This document shows, in pieces, positions 43,263-50,785 of a stretch of DNA of 64,000 nucleotides; positions within the stretch are counted from its first letter, which is position 1; every line of letters starts with the position of its first letter. A program made the position numbers and the translations under genes. This stretch comes from Streptomyces asiaticus (lineage in GTDB: Bacteria > Actinomycetota > Actinomycetes > Streptomycetales > Streptomycetaceae): positions 496,001-560,000 of the forward strand of contig NZ_JAGSHX010000006.1 of NCBI RefSeq assembly GCF_018138715.1, written 5' to 3'. The notes under the pieces are model-generated. The model did not search any database and was not told the DNA's origin. It worked only from the letters and a program-made list of their open reading frames with translations.

Positions 43263-45083
43263 TCACTCGCGCGTACGCGTCCCGATCCACCGCGCCAGAG
43301 CCACCGGATCGGGACCCGTGTCCGGCGCGGTGCGCAGCTCCCGGTGGACGGCCAGGGCCAGTTCGGGGTGGTTCAGCAGTGTCGTCCTCGCCGCGCCGTC
43401 CGGCAGGCTGAGCGCGAGCCCTGCCCATGCCGCGATGTCGTCCGGGTCCGCTTCCAGGCGGGCCCGGTAGCCGCGCAGCGCGGCCGCGGTGTCCCCCGCG
43501 GCCCAGTCGAGGTCGGCCGGGTCGGGGGCGTCAACGCCCTCGGGCAGCCCCGTTCCCCGGCCGTCGCCCAGCCGGGCGAACCCGGCCGGATCCGCGAGCC
43601 GGAGCCGGGCGAGCGCGTGGCGCGCCGGCGCCTCGGGGCGGGTCGGCCGCACGGAGGTCCCGGGCAGCTCTCCGGGCGGGTCGGTCCGCTCCCGCCAGGC
43701 CCGCGCCCACTGTGCGGTCGGCTCCGGGTCCGCCGCCAGGTGGCGCATGCGGTGGACGAGCCGGTGGTCGTGGATCAGATCCGACGCCAGGCTCTTCGGT
43801 ACGGAGGGCACTCGCTGCGCGAGCCACAGGGTCAGCCGGTCCTCCAGCCGGTGGAGGAACTCCTCGCCCCGGGGCGTCAGGTCGGCATGAGTGAGGAGCG
43901 TGCGCAGCCCCGAGGCGGTCTGGGCCCGGCGCAGGGCGAACTCGAACGCGGCGGTGTCCCGGGCCGGGCCGGGCTCGGCGCGCCGCAGCCGGTCCCACCA
44001 GAATCCGGTCACGCCCAGGAACGCGTACACCCCTTGCAGGAGCCCGCGCAGCGGTCGCGGGTCCAGCCGCCAGGGCGCGTAGTGGATCTTCTCCAGGCCC
44101 CCTTCGATCAGGGGCACCAGGTCCATCAGGGCGCTGAGTTTGATGTGCTGGGCCTCGTGCACCAGCGCGGCGGCGAGGGTCAGCGGGTCCGTGGCCCCGT
44201 TGAGCAGCACACAGCCGAAGGCCTCCGGCGATGAGGCGCTGAACGGTTCGGGCCAGGCGTCGTACGGCACGGGCACGACGGAGGACAGGCAGGCGCCGAT
44301 TCCCCGGGGGTCCACCTGGCGCTGCTCCGAGACCAGCCGCCACGCATTGCCGAATCGCTCCTGCCAGCCCTGCCACTCTTCGCCGTCGAGCCGCTCCGGG
44401 TCCCGGATCCGGAGAAAGTCGCGATAGGGATCGAGGTCATCGACAAGGGGGGCGCAGACAATCCCCCCGTGCTCTCCGCGCAGCCGCCGCAGACCGTGCC
44501 AACCGGGAGCGTCCTCGGAGAAGTCGGCGGGCAGCGTCACCGAATAGGGGCCGGATAACACCGCCGCCTTCCGGCCGTATCCGACGACCTCGGCGACATC
44601 GGTGGTGTCCGGAATGCGGGCGAGTCCCAGGGCGGGCAACATCACCGCGCCCTCGCGCGCCGGAACGGCGCCGCGAAAGTCGATTCCGGCGAGAAGTGCC
44701 GCCGAGGCCGCTATGGCATGCAGATGTCCCACCGCGCTCCACACCGGCCCGTCACCCGGTTCCAGACCGCGCAGCCTGCGCAGACAGCGGTTGAGCCATA
44801 CGCCGGTGGGAGGGTGCAGCAGCAATCTGTCCACGGCTGCCGCGGAGCGGTTCTCGGCCCGAATCAGCAGGTGCCAGGCGTCCCGGGGCGGGGGAAGGGG
44901 GCCGGGCGGGGCGGGGTGCGCGGAGGCGATGTCCACCAGGGCGTGGAGCAGCAGCATGGCCCGGCTGCGCTGCCCCGACCTCAGTTCGGCCACCGTCGAA
45001 GGGCCGCCCGAACCCCGCGCCAATTCGGCGAAACTCTCCGCCGACAAACGATGGTTGAGGCCCCGCGGGGAAGAGGGCGTCAT
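43263..45083 (-). CDS. HExxH-type peptide beta-hydroxylase-like RiPP enzyme
   Basis: A 606-residue protein whose ATG at 45083 overlaps the stop of the 62-residue peptide gene as ATGA. The centre has LAAALVHEAQHIKLSALMDLVP, with HEAQH at residues 309-313, followed by EGGLEKIHYAPWRLDPRPLRGLLQGVYAFLGVTGFWWDRLR. This is the HExxH modification domain that accompanies FxSxx-COOH systems and is annotated in NCBIfam as alpha-ketoglutarate-type peptide beta-hydroxylase. It is not a classical protease: no signal peptide and the third ligand region differs. The C-terminal 120 residues have a TPR-like segment. Codon 176 is TTA. Convergent with the vWA-NB-ARC-TPR gene, 45 bp apart. The reaction on this peptide is inferred. 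Confidence 0.8.
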   Translation of the reverse strand: MTPSSPRGLNHRLSAESFAELARGSGGPSTVAELRSGQRSRAMLLLHALVDIASAHPAPPGPLPPPRDAWHLLIRAENRSAAAVDRLLLHPPTGVWLNRCLRRLRGLEPGDGPVWSAVGHLHAIAASAALLAGIDFRGAVPAREGAVMLPALGLARIPDTTDVAEVVGYGRKAAVLSGPYSVTLPADFSEDAPGWHGLRRLRGEHGGIVCAPLVDDLDPYRDFLRIRDPERLDGEEWQGWQERFGNAWRLVSEQRQVDPRGIGACLSSVVPVPYDAWPEPFSASSPEAFGCVLLNGATDPLTLAAALVHEAQHIKLSALMDLVPLIEGGLEKIHYAPWRLDPRPLRGLLQGVYAFLGVTGFWWDRLRRAEPGPARDTAAFEFALRRAQTASGLRTLLTHADLTPRGEEFLHRLEDRLTLWLAQRVPSVPKSLASDLIHDHRLVHRMRHLAADPEPTAQWARAWRERTDPPGELPGTSVRPTRPEAPARHALARLRLADPAGFARLGDGRGTGLPEGVDAPDPADLDWAAGDTAAALRGYRARLEADPDDIAAWAGLALSLPDGAARTTLLNHPELALAVHRELRTAPDTGPDPVALARWIGTRTRE

Positions 45084-45268
45084 AGCGGGCTGACTGACCC
45101 ACAGCCTTCCGACGACGACGAGTTGCCGCCGACCGTCGGCGGGCACTGGACGATGTCGAGCAGCCGCTCCGTCACCGCGGAAAGCCCTTCGTGCCGCTCG
45201 AGGTCTTCGAGTGTCGCCCCCGAAAGGTCCAGCAGCTCTGTCTCGACCTCGGTCGCGACCCGCTCCAT
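45080..45268 (-). CDS. Candidate RiPP precursor peptide (FxsA-like leader, Cys/Ser-rich core)
   Basis: A 62-residue peptide. ATG at 45268 follows GGAGGGGG by about eight bases. Residues 1-40 are acidic and helical, with ELLDLSGATLEDLERHEGL then TERLLDIV; the LLDLS..-L-EL pattern is like FxsA leaders. Residues 41-62 differ sharply: Cys42, Pro43-Pro44, Gly47-Gly48, Asn49, Ser50-Ser53, Cys56 and a Ser-Pro-Leu end, a plausible core. It lacks the FxSxx C-terminus. The stop overlaps the HExxH enzyme start as ATGA, so the two are made together. Processing and product are unknown. A regulator-like small protein is the alternative, but the leader/core contrast favours a precursor. Confidence 0.68.
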   Translation of the reverse strand: MERVATEVETELLDLSGATLEDLERHEGLSAVTERLLDIVQCPPTVGGNSSSSEGCGSVSPL

Positions 45269-45430
45269 GACACCGTCCCCCTCCGGACACTCCCTAAAGG
45301 CTCATATGAGGCATCCCCATGGTGTCCTACCCCTTTTGATTGCGAAAGAGTGAACACGGCCAGTCGGCGCCTGCGTTGTCAAGATTTTCGGTCACTTCCG
45401 CGCGCCCGGGAGCCCCCCGATATGCCGGTG
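45269..45430 (-). promoter_or_regulatory. Upstream region of the precursor/HExxH operon
   Basis: This gap is more AT-rich than its surroundings. On the - strand TTCACT (45354-45349), 19 bp, TAGGAC (45329-45324) could form a promoter with a leader of about 50 bases. A TTGACA at 45382-45377 is also present but lacks a good -10 partner. Confidence 0.35.
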
Positions 45431-46183
45431 TCATCCACCCGTTCCGGATTGCGTCGTCTCGACCTCGAACACGCCTCCGCACACTCGGAACGACCGGGCC
45501 GAGACGTACATCGCGTCGAAGGAATCCGGCGGATAGACCCGGATCCGCGCGGCGGTGCGCCGGCACGGGGTGTCGTTCATGCCCTCGTTGAGCGTGTGCA
45601 GACTGCTCGAGGCGCTGCCGCCGGGCGGCAGGGAGACCGGGGAGCGGGTGGGGCCGCGCCGGGTGGCGGGGTCGCCGATCACCGCGCCGGTGGAGTCGAG
45701 CAGCGAGACACCGGGATATCCGGTGAGGGTGCAGGTCGTGGTGGACCTGTTGGTGAACACCAGGGGCAGGTACACATTGCCGGCGCCGATGTCCATCCGG
45801 CCCACCGACAGCGTCAACTGCGCCTTGGAGCAGACGCGGCGCACCCCGGACGCGGCGGCGGGCCGCGAGGAGGACGGGTGCGAGGGCCGCGCCGAGGGCG
45901 GAGGGGACTGCGCGGTCCGCGAGGCGGGCCGTTCGTTCCGGGAGGAGCCGCTCTCGGAGGAGGCGGAGGAGGCGGCCGAAGGAGAGGAGGGTGGCGCGGC
46001 GGAGGAGGCGGAGGTGACGGACGAGGCGCGCCGCGCGGAGTCCCCGTCCCCGGTGTCGCTGCCGCACGCGGTGACCGTGGCCAGCGCGCCGATCAGCAAG
46101 GCGCATAAGACGGGCGGCCGGGACCGCGCTGCCGCCGTGCGCCCGGTCGTGCGCCGACGAACCGAACCGTTCCGTTGACTCAT
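45431..46183 (-). CDS. DUF4232 lipoprotein
   Basis: A 250-residue lipoprotein. ATG at 46183 follows GGAGG; the signal ends in the lipobox ATVTAC at about residue 39. A Ser/Ala-rich linker of about 75 residues follows. The DUF4232 domain fills residues about 115-250 (CSKAQLTLSVGRMDIGAGN, PLVFTNRSTTTCTLTGYPGVSLLD, and a C-terminal CGG pair), with four or more Cys likely forming disulfides. DUF4232 proteins are actinobacterial exported proteins of unknown role. It lies upstream of the RiPP precursor on the same strand. Codon 26 is TTA, like the genes of the island, so it may be co-regulated with it. Confidence 0.82.
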   Translation of the reverse strand: MSQRNGSVRRRTTGRTAAARSRPPVLCALLIGALATVTACGSDTGDGDSARRASSVTSASSAAPPSSPSAASSASSESGSSRNERPASRTAQSPPPSARPSHPSSSRPAAASGVRRVCSKAQLTLSVGRMDIGAGNVYLPLVFTNRSTTTCTLTGYPGVSLLDSTGAVIGDPATRRGPTRSPVSLPPGGSASSSLHTLNEGMNDTPCRRTAARIRVYPPDSFDAMYVSARSFRVCGGVFEVETTQSGTGG

Positions 46184-46453
46184 GAGCGACCTCCCGAGGT
46201 CAGCCGTCTGCCGGGCCACCGGCATCGAGGGCGGGTGCCCCGATGCCTCCCGCGCATTCCCCCTTTTGGTCTCCCTTCCCCGCGCGCGGGCTCTTATGTC
46301 CGGGGCACATTGATCGCGTCGGCGCTCAAATTCCTCACATTGGATTCTCTACCGCAAACAACCGAACACCTTGTCCACGCCAGAACCCTGGGATTACTGT
46401 TCGGCAGCCATCGCACTCGCCAACTGCCGTACCAGGACAGGAAGAAGGACTCC
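46184..46453. other. Leader/promoter gap before the LysM gene
   Basis: The 270-bp gap lies between the divergent DUF4232 and LysM genes. It becomes AT-rich at 46310-46400, where the promoter is expected. I looked for a ydaO-type (c-di-AMP) riboswitch, which precedes many Streptomyces cell-wall genes, and did not find a convincing core. Confidence 0.35.
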
Positions 46454-46873
46454 ATGGCAGCACGCGGACGTCATCGCCGGCCCCGGCCCCACCGTGTCTC
46501 CCGCACCTCGCTCGCGATCACCGCGGGCGGTGCCGGCGTCGCCCTGCCGCTCATCGGCATCGGCCAGGCGAACGCCGCCTCAACCCCCACGCCCACCTCG
46601 CCGACCCCGACCGCCACCACCGTCACGGCCGTCACGACCACGAGGGCCGAGCCGCTGCTCATCGTCCCGAAGGCCGTGCCCGAACCACCGGCCAAGGCCC
46701 AGCCCCGGGCCGGGTCGTACACCGTCGTCCACGGCGACACCCTCTCCCGGATCGCGGACCGGGAGAGAGTGGCGGGCGGCTGGGAGCGGCTCTACGAGAT
46801 CAACCGCCAGGTCGTCGGCGCCGACCCGGATCTGATCCGGCCCGGCCAACAGCTCACCCTCGGCCACCGCTGA
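46454..46873 (+). CDS. Secreted LysM protein
   Basis: A 139-residue exported peptidoglycan-binding protein. ATG at 46454 follows GAAGAAGGA. Residues 1-40 are a signal (RTSLAITAGGAGVALPLIGIGQANA). A Pro/Thr linker leads to one LysM domain at residues about 88-138 (SYTVVHGDTLSRIADRERVAGGWERLYEINRQVVGADPDLIRPGQQLTL). No catalytic domain is present, so it is a wall-bound binder, similar to short companions of Rpf and SpoIID proteins in Streptomyces. Confidence 0.9.
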   Translation: MAARGRHRRPRPHRVSRTSLAITAGGAGVALPLIGIGQANAASTPTPTSPTPTATTVTAVTTTRAEPLLIVPKAVPEPPAKAQPRAGSYTVVHGDTLSRIADRERVAGGWERLYEINRQVVGADPDLIRPGQQLTLGHR

Positions 46874-46967
46874 ACGAGCCCGCACACGGACAGTGCACAC
46901 CGTGCAGGCACAGGAGCCTCCGCCCGCGGTGGACCACCGCGGCGGACGCTCCTTCGCCTCAACGGCC

Positions 46968-47237
46968 TTACATCACCAAATGCGCCTTGGAATGGGTGAC
47001 TTCCTCAATGTCGCCGCCCGCCTTGCCGATCAGCCGGTGCGCCAGATTGGTCAGTGCCCGCGCCGCCGCGATCTCCTCGCCGACCCTCGGCTGTGCCGGG
47101 TCGTCGGGGTTGCGGTTGGCACGGCCCTGGGCCAGCATCTCCGTGCCGTCGTGCATCCTCAGCCGGACGACCGCTTCGGTCAGCGGGCCGATCTCACGGA
47201 ACTCCATCTGAATGTCGCATCCCACGATCGTCTCCAT
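46968..47237 (-). CDS. DUF1876 (Rv2632c-like) small protein
   Basis: An 89-residue protein starting at an ATG with AGGAGG upstream; a start 21 bp earlier is less well placed. The sequence METIVGCDIQMEFREIGPLTEAVVRLR and GRANRNPDDPAQPRVGEEIAAARALTNLAHRL matches the double-stranded-RNA-binding-like fold of mycobacterial Rv2632c. Its function is unknown; mycobacterial relatives are linked to hypoxia and dormancy. It follows the phosphoribosyltransferase gene by 17 bp in one operon. Confidence 0.85.
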   Translation of the reverse strand: METIVGCDIQMEFREIGPLTEAVVRLRMHDGTEMLAQGRANRNPDDPAQPRVGEEIAAARALTNLAHRLIGKAGGDIEEVTHSKAHLVM

Positions 47238-47254
47238 CGCGCTCACCTCCTGCG

Positions 47255-47917
47255 TCACCTTCCAGGATGCGCCTCACCGGTCTCTCCGGTCGACCGGGAC
47301 AGCAACTCCACCACCTCGTCGTCCGCGGTCTGCGAGAAGTCCTCGTACCACTCCCCCACCGCCGCGAAGTCCGAGGGGGTGGAGAGGGCCACCACCTCGT
47401 CCGCGTCCTCGCGCAGCGCGGCGACCGCGTCCGGCGGCGCCACCGGCACGGCGAGGACCACTCGCGCGGCTCCCTGGGCCCGTGCCACCCGGCAGGCGGC
47501 CTGGGCCGTGGCGCCGGTCGCGATGCCGTCGTCCACGATGATCACGGTGTGGCCCTCGGCCGGGATCCGCGAGCGGCCCTGGCGGAACCGGTGCGCCTTG
47601 CGGGCCAGCTCCTCCCGCTCGGTCCGCTCCACCTCGGCGAGGTCTTCCTGATCGGCCCGGCTCATCCGGACGATCGCCTCGTGGATGACCCGTACATCGC
47701 CCTCGCCGATGGCGCCGAACCCCAGCTCCCGGTGGTAGGGGACGCCGAGCTTACGGACGATGATCACGTCCAGGGGCGCATGGAGCACCCGGGCCACCTC
47801 GAAGGCCACCGGCACCCCGCCCCGCGGCAGCCCGAGCACGACCGGTTTCTCATCCGCCAGGGGGCGGAGTGCCTCGCCGAGGCGCTGCCCGGCGTCCGTC
47901 CGGTCGGTGAAGATCAT
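47255..47917 (-). CDS. Phosphoribosyltransferase (Rv0571c-like)
   Basis: A 220-residue PRTase. MIFTDRTDAGQRLGEAL and VLGLPRGGVPVAFEVARVL start the fold. The PRPP loop is HTVIIVDDGIATGATAQAA with the two acidic residues followed by ATGAT. It matches the N-terminal domain of Rv0571c-type proteins of the mycobacterial dormancy regulon. The substrate base is unknown. Operon with DUF1876 downstream. ATG follows CAGGAGCGGGGG. Confidence 0.88.
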   Translation of the reverse strand: MIFTDRTDAGQRLGEALRPLADEKPVVLGLPRGGVPVAFEVARVLHAPLDVIIVRKLGVPYHRELGFGAIGEGDVRVIHEAIVRMSRADQEDLAEVERTEREELARKAHRFRQGRSRIPAEGHTVIIVDDGIATGATAQAACRVARAQGAARVVLAVPVAPPDAVAALREDADEVVALSTPSDFAAVGEWYEDFSQTADDEVVELLSRSTGETGEAHPGR

Positions 47918-48042
47918 GACTCACCCCCGCTCCTGAAGGACTCATCTCCCATATCAAGCCGACGGTCCGCCCGTCCGCGAACCGGCGGTTCCCGGCCGGT
48001 GGCCGGGGCGCGCGGATACCGGAGACCCGGCACCCTGGAGGT

Positions 48043-48282
48043 ATGGAGAACGCCACAGACCCGGACGAGTCCGGTTACCCCGTCTTCGTCGAGTCAATCG
48101 AGGCCGACGGCCGCTACCGGCTGGTGCGGCTGCGCGGTCTGGGGTGCGAACCGCTGGAACGGGAGGAGTTCGAGCCGCGCGTCCGGCAGGTCTTCCCCGA
48201 TATCGACCTGGAGGACCCGGCCCAGGTGCACTGGGAGGACCGGCCCGGGCAGTGGCCGCCCTGGCATCCGGGCGAGGCATGA
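48043..48282 (+). CDS. Small acidic protein coupled to DUF72 gene
   Basis: A 79-residue soluble acidic protein with GGAGGT just before its ATG. Its stop overlaps the next start as ATGA, which supports that it is translated. GYPVFVESIEADGRYRLVRLRGLGCEPL and EFEPRVRQVFPDIDLEDPAQVHWEDRPG are the most distinctive pieces. I do not recognise the family. Confidence 0.65.
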   Translation: MENATDPDESGYPVFVESIEADGRYRLVRLRGLGCEPLEREEFEPRVRQVFPDIDLEDPAQVHWEDRPGQWPPWHPGEA

Positions 48283-49037
48283 CCGCCCTGATCGGCACCT
48301 CGGGCTGGCAGTACCGGGACTGGCGCGGCGATCTCTACCCCGAGGGCTGCCCGCAGCGGCTGTGGCTGGAGGAGTACACCCGCGCCTTCGCCACGGTCGA
48401 GAGCAACAACGCCTTCTACCGGCTGCCCTCGTACGACCAGTTCGCCACCTGGCGGGAGCGGCTGCCCGAGGGATTTGTGATGGCGCTCAAGGCGAGCCGC
48501 TACCTCACCCATATCAAGCGGCTGCGCGATCCGGAGGAGCCGGTGGCGCGGCTGATGTCCCATGCGGCCGGGCTCGGCGACCGGCTGGGCCCGGTGCTGG
48601 TGCAGCTGCCGCCCACCCTGCGGGCCGACGGCGAGCTGCTGGACCGCTGTCTGGGCTGCTTCCCCTCCGGGACCCGGGTGGCCGTCGAACCGCGGCACAC
48701 CTCCTGGTGGACCGAGGAGATCCGCGCGGTGCTGGAGCGCCGCGCGGCCGCGCTGTGCTGGGCGGACTCCGGCTCCCGGCCGGTCACCCCGCTGTGGCGG
48801 ACCGCGGAGTGGGGGTATCTGCGCTTCCACGGCGGTCTCGCCCGCCCGGCCCCGCGCTACGGGCGCCAGGCGCTGGCCACCTGGGCGCGGCGGATCGAGG
48901 ACACCTGGCCGGCCGACGCGGAGGTCTATGCGTACTTCAACAACGACACGGGCGGGGCGGCGGTGCACGACGCGGCCGTCTTCGCCCGCGCCGTGGCCCG
49001 CCTCGGCCGCCCGGTCAGCCGCACCCCTTCGGCATGA
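48279..49037 (+). CDS. DUF72 family TIM-barrel protein
   Basis: A 252-residue DUF72 protein. IGTSGWQYRDWRGDLYPEG, VESNNAFYRLPSYDQFATWRERLPEGFVMALKASRYLTHIKRL and VAVEPRHTSWWTEEI are the family signatures, and VYAYFNNDTGGAAVHDAAVF closes the barrel. The family is widespread; its reaction is unknown, though a TIM-barrel metal or Fe-S role has been suggested. ATGA overlap with the small protein upstream; convergent with the sugar permease gene. Confidence 0.92.
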   Translation: MTALIGTSGWQYRDWRGDLYPEGCPQRLWLEEYTRAFATVESNNAFYRLPSYDQFATWRERLPEGFVMALKASRYLTHIKRLRDPEEPVARLMSHAAGLGDRLGPVLVQLPPTLRADGELLDRCLGCFPSGTRVAVEPRHTSWWTEEIRAVLERRAAALCWADSGSRPVTPLWRTAEWGYLRFHGGLARPAPRYGRQALATWARRIEDTWPADAEVYAYFNNDTGGAAVHDAAVFARAVARLGRPVSRTPSA

Positions 49038-49055
49038 CCCCGGCGCCCGCCGGGC

Positions 49056-49880
49056 TCACTCCTTCACCGCCCCGCCCAGCATGCCCTCGATGAACCGGCG
49101 CTGGAGTGCCACATAGACCACGACCACGGGCAGGGCGATGAGCACCGAGGCGGCCGCGAGCAGCGCCGCGTCGGAGCTGTGCTGCCCCTGGAAGAAGGCG
49201 AGGCCCAGGGGCACCGTGCGGTGGGCCTCGTCGCTGACCATCACCAGGGCCATCAGGAACTCGTTCCAGGTCCACATGAAGGTGATCACGACCATGGTGG
49301 AGATCGCCGGGCGGCCCATCGGGACCAGCACCCGCCACAGCGTGGTCCAGGTGTTCGCCCCGTCGATCCGGGCCGCCTCGATCACCGACCGTGCGCTGCC
49401 GCGGAAGTACGTACGCATCCAGAAGACCCCGAAGGCCAGGGACTGCGCGGTCTGCGGCAGGATCAACGCCCAGTAGCTGTCGGTGAGTTCGGCGTAGCGC
49501 AGATCGAAGTAGAGCGGGACGACCAGCGCCTCCTGGGGCAGCGTCAGCCCGATCACGAAGAGGTGGAACAGCACCGTGGAGCCGGGGAAGCGCATCACCC
49601 CGAAGGCGTACGCGGCGAGGATGGCCAGCACGGTGGTGGCGGCCACCACGGCCGCCGTGACCAGGACCGAGTTCCCCAGATAGGTGCCGAAGTGGCCACG
49701 GCTCCAGGCGTCGGCGAAGTTGCTCCAGTGCAGCCCGTCCTTCGGCAGCGAGAAGCCGGTGTCCAGCGAGTTCTGCGAGCCGAAGGCCGTGGAGAGGATG
49801 CCGATCACGGGGGTGAGGGCGAGGACGGTGAAGAGGGCGAGGATGCCGTAGGTGACGTTGCGTTCCAGGCGTGTGGTCAT
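49056..49880 (-). CDS. Carbohydrate ABC transporter permease 2 (MalG type)
   Basis: A 274-residue inner permease with six membrane spans. The EAA loop that docks the ATPase reads EAARIDGANTWTTLWRVLVPMGRP. It overlaps permease 1 by ATGA and is the last gene of a kinase-SBP-permease-permease operon. As in many Streptomyces CUT1 systems, no ATPase gene is present; a shared MsiK-type ATPase elsewhere would energise it. Confidence 0.92.
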   Translation of the reverse strand: MTTRLERNVTYGILALFTVLALTPVIGILSTAFGSQNSLDTGFSLPKDGLHWSNFADAWSRGHFGTYLGNSVLVTAAVVAATTVLAILAAYAFGVMRFPGSTVLFHLFVIGLTLPQEALVVPLYFDLRYAELTDSYWALILPQTAQSLAFGVFWMRTYFRGSARSVIEAARIDGANTWTTLWRVLVPMGRPAISTMVVITFMWTWNEFLMALVMVSDEAHRTVPLGLAFFQGQHSSDAALLAAASVLIALPVVVVYVALQRRFIEGMLGGAVKE

Positions 49881-50785
49881 GCCCGCCGCCCTTCCACGAG
49901 CCGGGAGACCGTGACGGTCAGGACGAAGATCAGGACCGTGAGGGCCACGCCGACGGCGGCGGCCGAGCCGACCTGGTTGGTCTCGAAGGCCCGGTGGTAG
50001 ACCTCGTAGGCGGGGACGGAGGTGGCGTTTCCGGGGCCACCGCTGGTGGTGATGTAGATCAGGTCGAAGTTGCGCAGCCCCGCCACGATGGTCAGGGTCA
50101 GCGCCACCGCGATCTGCGGCCGCAGACCGGGCAGGGTGACGGTGCGGAACTCGCGCAGCGGCCCGGCGCCGTCCATCCGCGCCGCCTCGTACAGCTCGCG
50201 CGGGATGCGCTGGGCCCCGGCGAGGAAGAGGACCATGCACAGCCCGGTGCCGACCCAGGTGCCGACGACGCCCACGGCGGGCAGCGCCCAGGTGTAGTCG
50301 CCGAGCCAGGGGCGGGCGAGCCCGCCGAGGCCGACCGCGCGGAGGGCGTCGTTGAGCAGCCCGTCGGGGGCGAGGATCGAGCGCCAGGCCACGCCGACCA
50401 CGATCAGCGCGAGGACTTGCGGCAGGAACAGGACCGTACGGAAGAAGGTCATCCCCCGGACCCGGGCCCGGGACATCACGGCGGCCAGCAGCAGCCCGAT
50501 GGCCACCGGCAGGGCGGCGTAGAAGACGAGCAGCAGCAGCGCGTGGAGGAAGGGGGCGCGCAGACTCGCGTCGGTGAACAGCGCGCGGTAGTTGTCGAAT
50601 CCGGCGGGGGTGGCGACCGTCAGCCCGTCCCAGTGCACGAAGGACAGCCACACCGACTGCCCGAAGGGGTAGAGCAGGAAGACGGCGTACACGATCACCG
50701 CGGGCAGGATGTAGAGGTAGCCGATGGCACGCGGTTCGCCGGGCGCGCGGCGGCGGTAGGCCCTGGTCAGGGCGGCGAGCCTCAT
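49877..50785 (-). CDS. Carbohydrate ABC transporter permease 1 (MalF type)
   Basis: A 302-residue permease with six spans. The ATG at 50785 overlaps the SBP stop by ATGA. It contains LYILPAVIVYAVFLLYPFGQSVWLSF at the start and the EAA loop YEAARMDGAGPLREFRTVTLPGLRPQ. It pairs with the following MalG-type subunit. Confidence 0.92.
   Translation of the reverse strand: MRLAALTRAYRRRAPGEPRAIGYLYILPAVIVYAVFLLYPFGQSVWLSFVHWDGLTVATPAGFDNYRALFTDASLRAPFLHALLLLVFYAALPVAIGLLLAAVMSRARVRGMTFFRTVLFLPQVLALIVVGVAWRSILAPDGLLNDALRAVGLGGLARPWLGDYTWALPAVGVVGTWVGTGLCMVLFLAGAQRIPRELYEAARMDGAGPLREFRTVTLPGLRPQIAVALTLTIVAGLRNFDLIYITTSGGPGNATSVPAYEVYHRAFETNQVGSAAAVGVALTVLIFVLTVTVSRLVEGRRA

Noticed and set aside
45172..45357. 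A second small peptide frame overlapping the RiPP precursor
   Set aside because: It is out of frame with the precursor, has no ribosome site and Ser/Arg-rich shadow composition.
46184..46453. Possible ydaO-type c-di-AMP riboswitch before the LysM gene
   Set aside because: The expected conserved core could not be found by eye; only an AT-rich promoter-like stretch is present.
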